Shown piece by piece: positions 7,148-14,833 of a DNA stretch of 14,833 nt. The translations under genes and the position numbers were made by a program. The DNA is from Sulfurovum sp. GTDB taxonomy: Bacteria; Campylobacterota; Campylobacteria; Campylobacterales; Sulfurovaceae. Within the stretch, counting starts at the first letter, position 1. Each line of letters opens with the position of its first letter. The stretch lies in contig DQVJ01000088.1 in NCBI GenBank assembly GCA_015661795.1, positions 1 to 14,833 on the forward strand, in the 5' to 3' direction. A model generated the notes under the pieces. It saw only the letters and a list, made by a program, of their open reading frames with translations. It searched no databases and was not told the origin of the DNA.

Positions 7148-8800
7148 TTATTTTTTAAATTTATCACCAAAAGCATCACCTAATGTCATGCTGTCATCTT
7201 GCTCTAAATTAAGCTTGTCCATTGCTTCTCTTTCTTCCTGACGCTCAAGTTTTTTCACAGAAACTCTGATTCTGTCATTATTTACATCGATAAAACTAAT
7301 TACGCCAGTAATCTCCTGACCTTTTTCAATCTCATCAAATTTTAATGGATGAAGATCTTCAGTTCTGATTAAAGCATCTACATTGTTTTCAAGTGAAATA
7401 AATACACCAAAATCTTTTTTATCTTTGACAGTTCCCGTTACGATGGCACCATTTTTATTGTTTTCTGCAAATGCTTTGACTGGTGATGCCTCAAGTGCTT
7501 TTTTACTTAAAGATATTTTTCCCGCATCTCTATCAATTTTGATAATTTTCACTTCTACTTCATCACCAACTTTTAATTCTGATTTAGCATTTTTAGCTTT
7601 ATCCCAAGAAATTTCTTGATTGTGTAAAAGACCTTCAATGGCACCCACTTTTACAAAAGCACCAAAATCAGTGATAGAAGTGACTGTACCCTTGACTATG
7701 TCACCTACTCTGTTTTCTGCTGTAAATGCATCCATAGGCTTCGGAAGAAGATTTTTAAGGCTGACTCTAAGTCTTCTACCTTCTTTATCAACTTCAATTA
7801 CCTCAACATTGATTTCTGAATTATTTTCCAAATAATCTTTTGGGTGTTTAACATTTTTGTCCCAAGAGATTTCAGACACGTGAAGGAAAGCTTCAAGATC
7901 TTCTCCAAGATCAACAAACACACCATATGGTTCAATATTCGAAACAGTAGCAGTAACTGTATCACCTACACCAATAATAGCATCTATATCAGCCCATGGA
8001 TCAGGATTGGCATCTTTAATAGAGAGAGAAAGATGTCTTTTCTTTTTATCATATTCTAAAGCAACAACATTTACTTCATCACCCTCCTCAAAATATTTTG
8101 AAGGATTAACTGGTCCTTTATGAGATATTTGAGAGTAATGCACAAGTCCATCCATGCCACCAACATCAACAAACATACCATAAGAAGTAATTTTTTTAAT
8201 GGTTCCTATAACTGGTTCTTTATTTTCAAGTAAGGCACCCACGATTTCATCTGTTTTTGCTTTGTCTCTTTCGATAAGTTCTTTTCTTGAAACAACAACC
8301 GAACCCTTATCTTTATCAACTTTGACGATAACAGCTTTTACTTTTTTGCCCTTAGGATCGATTTTAGAAGAAAGGTAAGAGAGTGTACGTGGCATGAAAA
8401 ATTCTAGACCATCCACTTCTACAACATATCCACCTTTATTTGTCTTAGTTACAATACCTTCGATAATATACTCTTGTTCATCATCATATTCAGAAATAAA
8501 CTCATTGAGTGCTACTCTGCTCAATGCTGCTTTATATGAGATACGCCCTCTTCCCATAGTTACAACATCTATGGTGTCACCCACTTTGAATGTAGTATTT
8601 CCATCTTCATCTAAAATTTCATCCAATGAGAGGTTTGCATCTCTACCACCACCGATGTCAACGACAGCCAAATTATCTTTTTCATCTATTTTTACAATTG
8701 TACCTGTAACCAAATCACTTTTTGACTCTGATTTTTTAAACGATTCCTCAAGCATCGCCTCAAAATCTACTTCTTCTATTTCGATATCTTCGAACTTCAT
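7148..8800 (-). CDS. rpsA: 30S ribosomal protein S1
   Basis: Large mRNA-binding protein of the small ribosomal subunit, needed to load structured or weak-SD messages. The 550 residues contain six S1/OB-fold repeats at about 30-96, 111-174, 195-263, 278-349, 366-435 and 451-518. Repeats 3-5 are the most canonical, with ITSYGMFVDVGGMDGLVH, IEPYGVFVDLG and ITDFGAFVKVG. Repeats 1 and 2, which bind the ribosome in known S1 proteins, are the more degenerate pair. A short acidic N-terminal tail and a charged C-terminal tail flank the repeats. The length matches six-domain S1 proteins of Proteobacteria and Campylobacterota. The start ATG has AAGGA (minus 8810-8806) 5 nt upstream. A TATAAT box 30 bp upstream suggests its own promoter downstream of aroA. 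Confidence 0.96.
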   Translation of the reverse strand: MKFEDIEIEEVDFEAMLEESFKKSESKSDLVTGTIVKIDEKDNLAVVDIGGGRDANLSLDEILDEDGNTTFKVGDTIDVVTMGRGRISYKAALSRVALNEFISEYDDEQEYIIEGIVTKTNKGGYVVEVDGLEFFMPRTLSYLSSKIDPKGKKVKAVIVKVDKDKGSVVVSRKELIERDKAKTDEIVGALLENKEPVIGTIKKITSYGMFVDVGGMDGLVHYSQISHKGPVNPSKYFEEGDEVNVVALEYDKKKRHLSLSIKDANPDPWADIDAIIGVGDTVTATVSNIEPYGVFVDLGEDLEAFLHVSEISWDKNVKHPKDYLENNSEINVEVIEVDKEGRRLRVSLKNLLPKPMDAFTAENRVGDIVKGTVTSITDFGAFVKVGAIEGLLHNQEISWDKAKNAKSELKVGDEVEVKIIKIDRDAGKISLSKKALEASPVKAFAENNKNGAIVTGTVKDKKDFGVFISLENNVDALIRTEDLHPLKFDEIEKGQEITGVISFIDVNNDRIRVSVKKLERQEEREAMDKLNLEQDDSMTLGDAFGDKFKK

Positions 8801-8830
8801 ACCTATCCTTATGTGTGCCTAATTTTGCGT

Positions 8831-8836
8831 ATTATA
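8831..8836 (-). promoter_or_regulatory. rpsA promoter -10 box
   Basis: The minus strand has a consensus TATAAT preceded by an A-rich run and no good -35, as in Campylobacterota sigma-70 promoters. Transcription from about 8824 would give a leader of roughly 24 nt. The rest of the 148-bp aroA-rpsA gap shows no strong terminator and no gene I can support. Confidence 0.6.
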
Positions 8837-8948
8837 CCCATTTTTTTTAATACAAGGCTTATAGTATCTCTATCTGCAAAGCATAGTGTTGCTGTACCCA
8901 CTGTGATACCGGGTGTATATTTATATTTTGTTTTAAGTTTTACACTGT

Positions 8949-10235
8949 TTATTTTTCATGAGAAATACTTTTAAAAACATCAAAGTATGTAGGGAAAGTT
9001 TTGGCTGTACATTCTGGCTCGTTGATTGTAACAGAGGCATCATCTAATGCCAAAAGTGAAAAACACATTGCCATTCTATGGTCATCATACGTATCAATGG
9101 CTGCATGTTTAAGTACTTTAGGAGGAGTGATTTTAAGATAGTCTTCCCCCTCTTCTACTGCTGCACCTACTTTCCGTAGTTCCCTTGCCATAGCATAAAG
9201 TCTGTCCGTCTCTTTTACACGCCAGTTATATATATTGCGTAAGATACTAGTTCCTTCGACAAAAAGTGCTGTGGTAGCTATAGTCATCGCAGCATCAGGT
9301 ATATGATTAAAATCCATATCTATAGCATGCAGAGTATCACGTGTTACAGAGACATAGGTATCTCCCCACGTTACCTTTGCACCCATTTTTTCCAATACAT
9401 CGACAAAAGCCACATCACCTTGTATGCTGTTTTTACCAATACCGGTCACTTTGACCGTACCCCCTTTAATGGCTGCTGCAGCCAAAAAATAAGAAGCAGA
9501 AGAAGCATCTCCTTCTACCATAAAAGTATCTACTGCTTGATAACTTTGTCCACTTTTAACAGTAAAAACCTTATATCCATCATTTATTACCTCTACACCA
9601 AATATTCTCATCATATGCAGTGTGATATCAATATAAGGTTTGGAAACAAGTTCACCTTTAATGGTGATCTTCATATCGTTTTTTGCTAAAGGCGCAGCCA
9701 TTAATAATGCAGTTAAAAATTGACTGGATATGGCACCATCAATACTTACCTCACCACCTTCTAATCCATTTGCTTCTATTTTAAGTGGTGGGTACCCATC
9801 ATTCTCTAAATATCTAATATTTGCACCTGCTTGACTTAAAGCATCTACCAAATGCTCTATAGGACGCTCTTTCATCCTTGGTTCACCTGTCAAAATATAA
9901 GTTCCCTCACCTAGGCATAGTGCAGCACAAAGTGGACGCATTGCAGTGCCTGCATTCCCTAAAAAAAGTTCTTGGGGACTATCACAATGCAATGCACCAC
10001 CATGACCCACCACTGTGCACTCTGTTTTATCTTCAGAAAGTCTATATTTAATACCCAGTTGTTTTAATGCATGAAGCATATGACGTGTATCATCACTCTC
10101 TAACAGGTTGGTAATTTTAGTCGTTCCCTTAGCCAATGCGGCAAGTAATAAAGCTCGGTTAGAAAGGCTTTTTGAACCAGGAAGAGTTACCTCTCCTTCT
10201 ATTTTCACTACGGGTGCTAATGTCAATGAATTCAT
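8949..10235 (-). CDS. aroA: 3-phosphoshikimate 1-carboxyvinyltransferase (EPSP synthase), E. coli-like class
   Basis: Transfers the enolpyruvyl group of PEP to shikimate-3-phosphate, sixth step of the shikimate pathway to chorismate. All key residues are present and nearly match E. coli numbering: Lys22, Ser23 and Arg27 in LPGSKSLSNR; Asn94, Gly96 and Pro101 in LFLGNAGTAMRPL; Arg124 in EPRMKERPI; Asp314, Lys341, Glu342 and Arg345; Arg387 in DTYDDHRMAMCFSL; and Lys412 in CTAKTFPTYF. This is the glyphosate-sensitive class I pattern. At 428 residues it is full length. The start overlaps the ispH stop (TAATG), with only a weak upstream SD, so translation is probably coupled. From memory, Campylobacter and Helicobacter AroA instead carry ADKSISHR and lie between pheT and ispH. 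Type and position both differ here, suggesting replacement by transfer. Confidence 0.95.
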   Translation of the reverse strand: MNSLTLAPVVKIEGEVTLPGSKSLSNRALLLAALAKGTTKITNLLESDDTRHMLHALKQLGIKYRLSEDKTECTVVGHGGALHCDSPQELFLGNAGTAMRPLCAALCLGEGTYILTGEPRMKERPIEHLVDALSQAGANIRYLENDGYPPLKIEANGLEGGEVSIDGAISSQFLTALLMAAPLAKNDMKITIKGELVSKPYIDITLHMMRIFGVEVINDGYKVFTVKSGQSYQAVDTFMVEGDASSASYFLAAAAIKGGTVKVTGIGKNSIQGDVAFVDVLEKMGAKVTWGDTYVSVTRDTLHAIDMDFNHIPDAAMTIATTALFVEGTSILRNIYNWRVKETDRLYAMARELRKVGAAVEEGEDYLKITPPKVLKHAAIDTYDDHRMAMCFSLLALDDASVTINEPECTAKTFPTYFDVFKSISHEK

Positions 10236-11080
10236 TATGCTTCTATTTTTTTCATCTCTTGAATCGCATCAATTACTTTTTGTACAATCCAATCAGGCGT
10301 AGATGCTCCTGCAGAAATACCACACAATTTTTTATCTTCAAACCATTCATGTTGAAGTTCTTGTTCATTTTCTATCAGATAGCTATCTCCACAATCACGT
10401 TGACAGATACTGTGTAGCTGTTTTGTATTAGAAGAATGTTTACCCCCTATGACCACCATTACATCTGCATCTTTTGCCAACTCAGATGCGGCATCCTGAT
10501 TTTCAAATGTTGCATTACATATGGTATTAAATACCCTTATTTCTTTACGTGTTGACATCAGTGCTGTCACAATTCTTGCAAAGTCTTCAGGCTTTTTGGT
10601 TGTTTGTGAGACTACTGCTACTTTTCCTCTAAGAGGTAATATTTCAAGCTCTTCTGGTTCCAAAACGATAAAAGCATCATCTTCTTCTTTCGCATAACTT
10701 ACAACACCTTTGATCTCTGGATGATCTTTGTCACCAAAAATCACAATACTGTATCCTTCTTCACTCATCTTTTCAACTATGTGTTGGGGCGTAGTCACAT
10801 AAGGACAAGTTGCATCAATGATTTTATAGTCTTGTTTTTTTAAAATGGCAAGTTCATCTTTAGGTATACCATGTGTTCGTATAACCACTGCATCATCAGT
10901 CTGAATATCTTTTAAATCTCTAGCAATATCAATATCAAAACCGTTTTTAAGCCTGTCAATTTCATCTTTATTATGGATCAAAGGACCATAAGTCACTGAA
11001 CCTCTATGCTCTTCGGCAATCTCAATAGCCCTCTTGACACCAAAACAAAAACCGTAACTCGATGCTAATTGTATTTTCAT
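10235..11080 (-). CDS. ispH: 4-hydroxy-3-methylbut-2-enyl diphosphate reductase
   Basis: Iron-sulfur enzyme (LytB) that reduces HMBPP to IPP and DMAPP, last step of the MEP isoprenoid pathway, in the cytoplasm. The three cluster cysteines are visible at Cys12 (GFCFGVKRAI), Cys92 (DATCPYV) and Cys188 (NTICNAT). Active-site residues are His36 (LIHNKDE), His120 and Glu122 (DHPEIKG), Thr160/161 (SQTT), Ser217/Asn218 (HSSNTKQL) and Ser260 (SAGAST). The length of 281 is normal for the short bacterial form. GAGG lies 8 nt before the ATG, inside the end of pheT, whose stop is 5 bp away. Its own stop overlaps the aroA start. It sits in the pheST operon, as in related genomes, but directly after pheT rather than after aroA. 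Confidence 0.95.
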   Translation of the reverse strand: MKIQLASSYGFCFGVKRAIEIAEEHRGSVTYGPLIHNKDEIDRLKNGFDIDIARDLKDIQTDDAVVIRTHGIPKDELAILKKQDYKIIDATCPYVTTPQHIVEKMSEEGYSIVIFGDKDHPEIKGVVSYAKEEDDAFIVLEPEELEILPLRGKVAVVSQTTKKPEDFARIVTALMSTRKEIRVFNTICNATFENQDAASELAKDADVMVVIGGKHSSNTKQLHSICQRDCGDSYLIENEQELQHEWFEDKKLCGISAGASTPDWIVQKVIDAIQEMKKIEA

Positions 11081-11085
11081 AATAT

Positions 11086-13419
11086 CTACCTCAATTGTGC
11101 TTTACATTGTTTCTCTAGTATACCAATAATTTGGTTCATCACATCTTCAATCTCAAAATCTTCAAGTGTTTTTTCCATAGATTGAAGGAAAAAACGTATT
11201 GTTAGACTCTTTTTGTCGCCTAGTGTCTCATCCTCATATATATCTACTGGATAACTGTCTTTCAGAACCTCAATATCCAAACTATTTAAAATTGTTGCAA
11301 CCTCATAATAATTTATTGTCTTATCAATCACTATAGAAAGGTCTTTATAGACACCTTGAAACTTTGAAACTGGTGTTGCATTAATATGTTTTGGCATCAA
11401 TACATCAAAATCAAGTTCGGCAATATACGTCACAGGGATATCAAAACTCTCCTGTACTGTAGGATGAAGTTTAGACATAAAACCACATACTTGTCCATCA
11501 ATAATGATATCTGCAGACTGATACGGGTGTACAAGTCCATTCTTATAGGTGCATGGACGTAGTTCAAAATTTCCTATAACAGCACCAATTTTTTGGGCAA
11601 AAGAAGCAAAATTAATACTATAGGGCTTCCCCGAATTCCTTACGTTTGCACCATCAAGTTGTCCTGAAAAGACAAAAGAGATTACTTCGCTCTGTTCCCT
11701 TTTACTCCCAAATACTGCACCAATTTCAAAAAGAGGAATAGACTTTTTACTATAACTAACATTTCCCTTTACAGCATTTAACAAATTGACTAAAATAGTC
11801 GATCGTAATGTATTTAATTCTTCTGCAATAGGATTTGCTAATTCTAGGTCTTCTTCTATCAGAGGAAATCCATACTTTTCCAAAAGAACCTTGTCTGAAA
11901 AGACATAAGATACATTTTCATAAAACAAGGCACCTGTTGCTCTATTTTTAAACTCTTTTTTAATTCTATAACGATCTGTAGTATTATTTAGTCGCGGTTG
12001 CTCAGGAAAGACCAGTGGCTTAGCCTGAATATTATTGATTCCGATAATACGAACAATCTCTTCTGAAATATCTTGTACATGTTTGATATCATGCCTATAT
12101 AAGGGGACAACTACCGCAAAAACATCATCACCCATTGCATTAATCTCAAAACCGAGTTTATGTAATATATTAACAACCGTACTTGTATCTACATGCATTC
12201 CAATAATCGACGAAATCTCTTTAATATCTACAATTACTGTCGTATTCTCTCTAGCAATACTTACATCCAATGCACCATCATAATGTGAAATATCAGTATA
12301 GGTATCCATAAGTAAATCTAAAAATTTTAATCCAAAACTTAAGTCAGGATTTGCCCCTCTGGATGTTTTATAATATAAATCATCTGTATCTAATCCCGTG
12401 TTCGCAACAGCTTCTACCAAAGTCTCAGGATGAATATAACTTGCCTCTATCAAAACTTCTTTACAATTATCATGAGCAATACTTACTTCATTTTGATTCA
12501 CGCCTACAACAGATGCGACTTCTTTATTACCCATGATTTCGATGATACCCTTATCATTTGCAGTAGGGTTTACCACAATTTTATCATTTTCATTACGGAA
12601 AATTTTGGTATCATATGCCCGTAAAATAACACCTGTACTATGTGTGGTGTAGGCAAGTAAAGATGCCAATCGATCTTGTATATCTACGCCTACTATTGCC
12701 AACCGTAATTGGACTAAAAAAGAGTTTGTGATATCTTGCATATTAAACAATTTAAAAGTTAAATCTGCTGTCATCTTACCTTTAGTATGTAATTCTGCCA
12801 CCCTTGCAATGCCTAGTTTTGGCTTCTCTTTTGATTTATATTCAAAAGGTTTCATTTCTAGTTCAAGTGCTGATGACAAGTCCCTAGCCACACCATATAC
12901 ACAAAGACAATCCCCTCTGTTTGCAGTCAGTTCGAGCTCTATGATTGTATCTGCTATACTAGGATAAGTATGCAACTTTTGTCCTGCTTCTAAGTCTCCT
13001 ATACTTTCATCAAGTATCATAATGCCTTTACCTGTATGAGGAAGTCCCAGTTCAGATGAAGCACAAACCATTCCTTCGGACTCAACACCACGTAGTTTTG
13101 CATGTTTGATTTCAAAGTTTCCCGGAAGTACAGCACCTATTGTTGCTACTGCTACATATTTTGCATCCATCACATTGGCTGCACCACAAACAATTTGTCT
13201 ACTTCCACTTCCCACATCTATTTGACATATGTTAAGTTTATCTGCATCAGGATGTTTTTCAACAGAAAGTATCTTCCCTACAACCACATGGTCATCTATG
13301 TCTATTTTCTTGATACTGTCTACTTCAAGTCCTATAGAATTAAACGTTTCATACAGTTTTTCATCAGACACATCACTAAGGTCTATAAATTCATTTAACC
13401 AGGATCTTGTAATTATCAT
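11086..13419 (-). CDS. pheT: Phenylalanine-tRNA ligase beta subunit
   Basis: Beta subunit of the alpha2beta2 PheRS, which charges tRNA-Phe. The 777 residues run as follows: N-terminal segment; EMAP-type tRNA-binding domain (about 45-150, VGKILSVEKHPDADKLNICQ); NRGDCLCVYGVARDLS (168-182); B3/B4 domain (about 205-370); B5 domain (about 390-470, RHDIKHVQDISEEIVRI); catalytic-like core (about 480-680); and FDX-ACB anticodon-binding domain (about 687-777, FQGVYKDLSIVID). The B3/B4 region is diverged: the usual GQPLHAFD is GVILRAYD (263-270), with Arg267 where the proofreading His is expected, though Glu325 (VLIEASYI) remains. Post-transfer editing of Tyr-tRNA-Phe may therefore be weak. The start overlaps the pheS stop (ATGA), with GGAG 8 nt upstream. 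Confidence 0.96.
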   Translation of the reverse strand: MIITRSWLNEFIDLSDVSDEKLYETFNSIGLEVDSIKKIDIDDHVVVGKILSVEKHPDADKLNICQIDVGSGSRQIVCGAANVMDAKYVAVATIGAVLPGNFEIKHAKLRGVESEGMVCASSELGLPHTGKGIMILDESIGDLEAGQKLHTYPSIADTIIELELTANRGDCLCVYGVARDLSSALELEMKPFEYKSKEKPKLGIARVAELHTKGKMTADLTFKLFNMQDITNSFLVQLRLAIVGVDIQDRLASLLAYTTHSTGVILRAYDTKIFRNENDKIVVNPTANDKGIIEIMGNKEVASVVGVNQNEVSIAHDNCKEVLIEASYIHPETLVEAVANTGLDTDDLYYKTSRGANPDLSFGLKFLDLLMDTYTDISHYDGALDVSIARENTTVIVDIKEISSIIGMHVDTSTVVNILHKLGFEINAMGDDVFAVVVPLYRHDIKHVQDISEEIVRIIGINNIQAKPLVFPEQPRLNNTTDRYRIKKEFKNRATGALFYENVSYVFSDKVLLEKYGFPLIEEDLELANPIAEELNTLRSTILVNLLNAVKGNVSYSKKSIPLFEIGAVFGSKREQSEVISFVFSGQLDGANVRNSGKPYSINFASFAQKIGAVIGNFELRPCTYKNGLVHPYQSADIIIDGQVCGFMSKLHPTVQESFDIPVTYIAELDFDVLMPKHINATPVSKFQGVYKDLSIVIDKTINYYEVATILNSLDIEVLKDSYPVDIYEDETLGDKKSLTIRFFLQSMEKTLEDFEIEDVMNQIIGILEKQCKAQLR

Positions 13420-14408
13420 CTAAACTGCTCCAATAGTCTTATATCTCCCTCAAACAGACTTCTCAAGTCTGGTATCTTATGCATTAACATCGCAAAACGT
13501 TCTACACCTAATCCAAAAGCGTAACCACTTACGTCTTCATAACCAACTGCTTTAAAGACATTGGGATCTACTATCCCACATCCAAGGACTTCTAGCCATC
13601 CGGTATGAGAACAGATACGGCATCCCTCTCCTTCACAGAAAATACAAGAAATATCTACTTCTGCAGAAGGCTCTGTAAACGGGAAGAATGAGGGTCTAAA
13701 ACGTACCTCAACATCACCAAACATATATTTCAAGAAGTCAGTTAAAATAGATTTAAGATTTGCAAAACTCACTGTACCTTTGTCATCTACTACAAGTCCC
13801 TCTACCTGATGAAACATTGGGGTATGTGTTACATCAAAGTCACGTCTAAATACAGTTCCAGGGGCTATCATTCTAATAGGAGGTTTTGTTTCTAACATCG
13901 TACGTATTTGGACAGGTGAAGTATGCGTTCTAAGTAACCCACCATCTTTAAAATAAAAAGTATCTTGCATATCTCTCGCAGGGTGATACTTAGGGAGGTT
14001 TAATGCTTCAAAATTATGAAAATCATCTTCTACCATAGGTCCTGTCTCTACTGCAAAGTTTAAAGCCACAAAATAGTCAATAATTTTATCCATTGTCTCC
14101 ATCACAGGATGCAAAGCGCCTTTTTGTGCCAACGTGCCATAAAGTGAAACATCTATTGCTTCAGATTTAAGAACTCTCTCGATTTCTTCTGCTTTGAGTG
14201 CTTCATAACGTACATCAAAACTCGCTTGAAGCACAGCTTTGTTTTTATTGAGACCTTCAGCAAAAGCTTTTTTTTCTGGACCTGGGACATCTTTCATCTT
14301 TGCAAATTCTGATGCTAAAACGCCCTTCTTCCCAAAAAGCTCCACACGTACTTTTTCTAATGTTTCAAGACTGTCAGCGAGAACAATCTTCTCTTCTAAT
14401 TCTTTCAT
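13416..14408 (-). CDS. pheS: Phenylalanine-tRNA ligase alpha subunit
   Basis: Catalytic alpha subunit of PheRS, first gene of the operon. The 330-residue protein has an N-terminal coiled-coil arm (about 1-85) and class II synthetase motifs. Motif 1 starts at HPVMETMDKII (100-110) and is followed by the signature YHPARDMQDTFYF (141-153). Motif 2 is APGTVFRRDFDVTHTPMFHQVEG (182-204). Motif 3 is GLGVERFAMLMHKIPDLRSLF (299-319). A four-cysteine knuckle, Cys255/258/263/266, sits before WLEVLGCG, as in many bacterial PheS proteins. Length and motifs are normal. The ATG has GGA 5 nt upstream, a modest site, and a TAAAAT -10 about 33 bp upstream. The stop overlaps the pheT start by ATGA, fitting equal subunit production. 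No Phe-rich leader peptide or attenuator is visible upstream. Confidence 0.97.
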   Translation of the reverse strand: MKELEEKIVLADSLETLEKVRVELFGKKGVLASEFAKMKDVPGPEKKAFAEGLNKNKAVLQASFDVRYEALKAEEIERVLKSEAIDVSLYGTLAQKGALHPVMETMDKIIDYFVALNFAVETGPMVEDDFHNFEALNLPKYHPARDMQDTFYFKDGGLLRTHTSPVQIRTMLETKPPIRMIAPGTVFRRDFDVTHTPMFHQVEGLVVDDKGTVSFANLKSILTDFLKYMFGDVEVRFRPSFFPFTEPSAEVDISCIFCEGEGCRICSHTGWLEVLGCGIVDPNVFKAVGYEDVSGYAFGLGVERFAMLMHKIPDLRSLFEGDIRLLEQFR

Positions 14409-14440
14409 TTAATTCCATTTATTCTGTAGTAATTGACGTG

Positions 14441-14446
14441 ATTTTA
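14441..14446 (-). promoter_or_regulatory. pheS operon promoter -10 box
   Basis: The minus strand has GATAAAAT, whose TAAAAT hexamer is placed to start transcription near 14434 with a leader of about 26 nt before pheS. No strong -35 is seen. It faces away from the hinT promoter in the same 120-bp gap. Confidence 0.5.
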
Positions 14447-14487
14447 TCCAAAAGATACTAATAAGGTGATTTAGTAGTGATTTTCTG

Positions 14488-14496
14488 TGTTATAAT
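14488..14496 (+). promoter_or_regulatory. Extended -10 promoter of the HIT gene
   Basis: TGTTATAAT matches the extended -10 consensus TGnTATAAT exactly (hexamer 14491-14496). Transcription would begin near 14503, followed by TAAGG (14516-14520) 8 nt before the ATG at 14529. Confidence 0.65.
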
Positions 14497-14528
14497 TGTC
14501 TTATAAACTAATCATTAAGGACTTTACT

Positions 14529-14833
14529 ATGTGCATATTTTGTAAAATCGTAAATAAAGAAATACCAAACAACACTGTACATGAAAGCGAACATTTTTTA
14601 GCATTTCATGATCTCTATCCCAAAGCACCTATCCATGTACTCATCATTCCTAAACAACATGTAGACTGTTTTCAAAATGTGAGTGGTGAAACCATGGCAG
14701 GACTAACTGAATTTACACAAGAAGTAGCCATAAAAACAGGTGTAGACCAAACAGGGTATAGGCTCATTACCAATAATGGGGATGATGGGGCACAAGAGGT
14801 AAAACATTTACATTTTCATCTACTGGGTGGAGG
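14529..14833 (+). CDS. HIT-family nucleotide hydrolase, HinT-like (partial, cut by right edge)
   Basis: The first 101 residues of a histidine-triad protein, a small cytoplasmic purine-nucleotide phosphoramidase. It begins MCIFCKIVNKEIP, with the Cys2/Cys5 pair common in bacterial HinT. It contains FHDLYPKAPIHVLIIPKQH (26-44) and ends in the catalytic triad HLHFHLLGG (His93, His95, His97). Family members are about 115-120 residues, so roughly 15-20 C-terminal residues are missing at the window end. It is transcribed divergently from pheS, as I recall for Cj0898 in C. jejuni and HP0404 in H. pylori. The start is supported by TAAGG 8 nt upstream and an extended -10 promoter. Confidence 0.93.
   Translation, partial: MCIFCKIVNKEIPNNTVHESEHFLAFHDLYPKAPIHVLIIPKQHVDCFQNVSGETMAGLTEFTQEVAIKTGVDQTGYRLITNNGDDGAQEVKHLHFHLLGG

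Noticed and set aside
8394..8822. A 142-codon plus-strand open frame over the 5' part of rpsA, and many similar plus-strand frames over serA, aroA, pheT and the RND gene
   Set aside because: They are low-complexity, Ser-rich or nonsense antisense readings of well-identified genes, with no independent RBS or homology that I recognise.
8860..8910. Possible terminator or structured RNA in the aroA-rpsA gap (ACCC...GGGT pairing)
   Set aside because: The stem is only 4 bp with a long loop and no U-tract, so it is not supportable.
8809..8955. A 48-codon open frame on the minus strand filling the aroA-rpsA gap
   Set aside because: It has no ATG until near its end, only an internal GTG without an RBS, it overlaps the rpsA -10 box, and the peptide is not one I recognise.

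Overview
The window looks like chromosomal DNA of a low-GC Campylobacterota bacterium, probably a Sulfurovum- or Sulfurimonas-like sulfur oxidiser (inference from gene order and protein character; no search was run). The main clue is the block pheS-pheT-[ispH, aroA]-rpsA-serA with a divergent HIT-family gene beside pheS. From memory, the same neighbourhood exists in Campylobacter jejuni (about Cj0891c-Cj0898) and Helicobacter pylori (about HP0397-HP0404).

Layout, left to right. Positions 1-5331 (minus strand) hold a tripartite RND efflux operon. It is transcribed tolC-like outer-membrane factor, then periplasmic adaptor, then RND permease, with overlapping or nearly touching genes. The permease is broken into two reading frames: a 539-residue N-terminal half (TM1-TM6) and a C-terminal half that starts in a TAATG overlap and runs off the left edge. 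Positions 5332-5455 carry an AT-rich putative efflux promoter and a clear intrinsic terminator for serA. Positions 5456-8800 (minus) hold serA (serine biosynthesis) and rpsA (ribosomal protein S1), separated by two abutting hairpins. Positions 8949-14408 (minus) are a tight pheS-pheT-ispH-aroA operon with 1-4 bp overlaps or a 5 bp gap. Positions 14409-14528 are a divergent promoter region, and 14529-14833 (plus) is the start of a hinT-like gene cut by the right edge.

Most of the window is housekeeping: Phe-tRNA charging, the last step of the MEP isoprenoid pathway, the EPSP step of the shikimate pathway, translation initiation and serine synthesis. I see no mobile element, CRISPR array, rRNA or tRNA.

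The points worth a second look are: the clean split of the RND permease at the TM6/TM7 linker; an AroA of the E. coli-like class sitting between ispH and rpsA, where related genomes have a different AroA type between pheT and ispH (suggesting gene displacement); and a PheT whose B3/B4 editing site appears to lack the usual histidine. I did not find a convincing wholly new system here.
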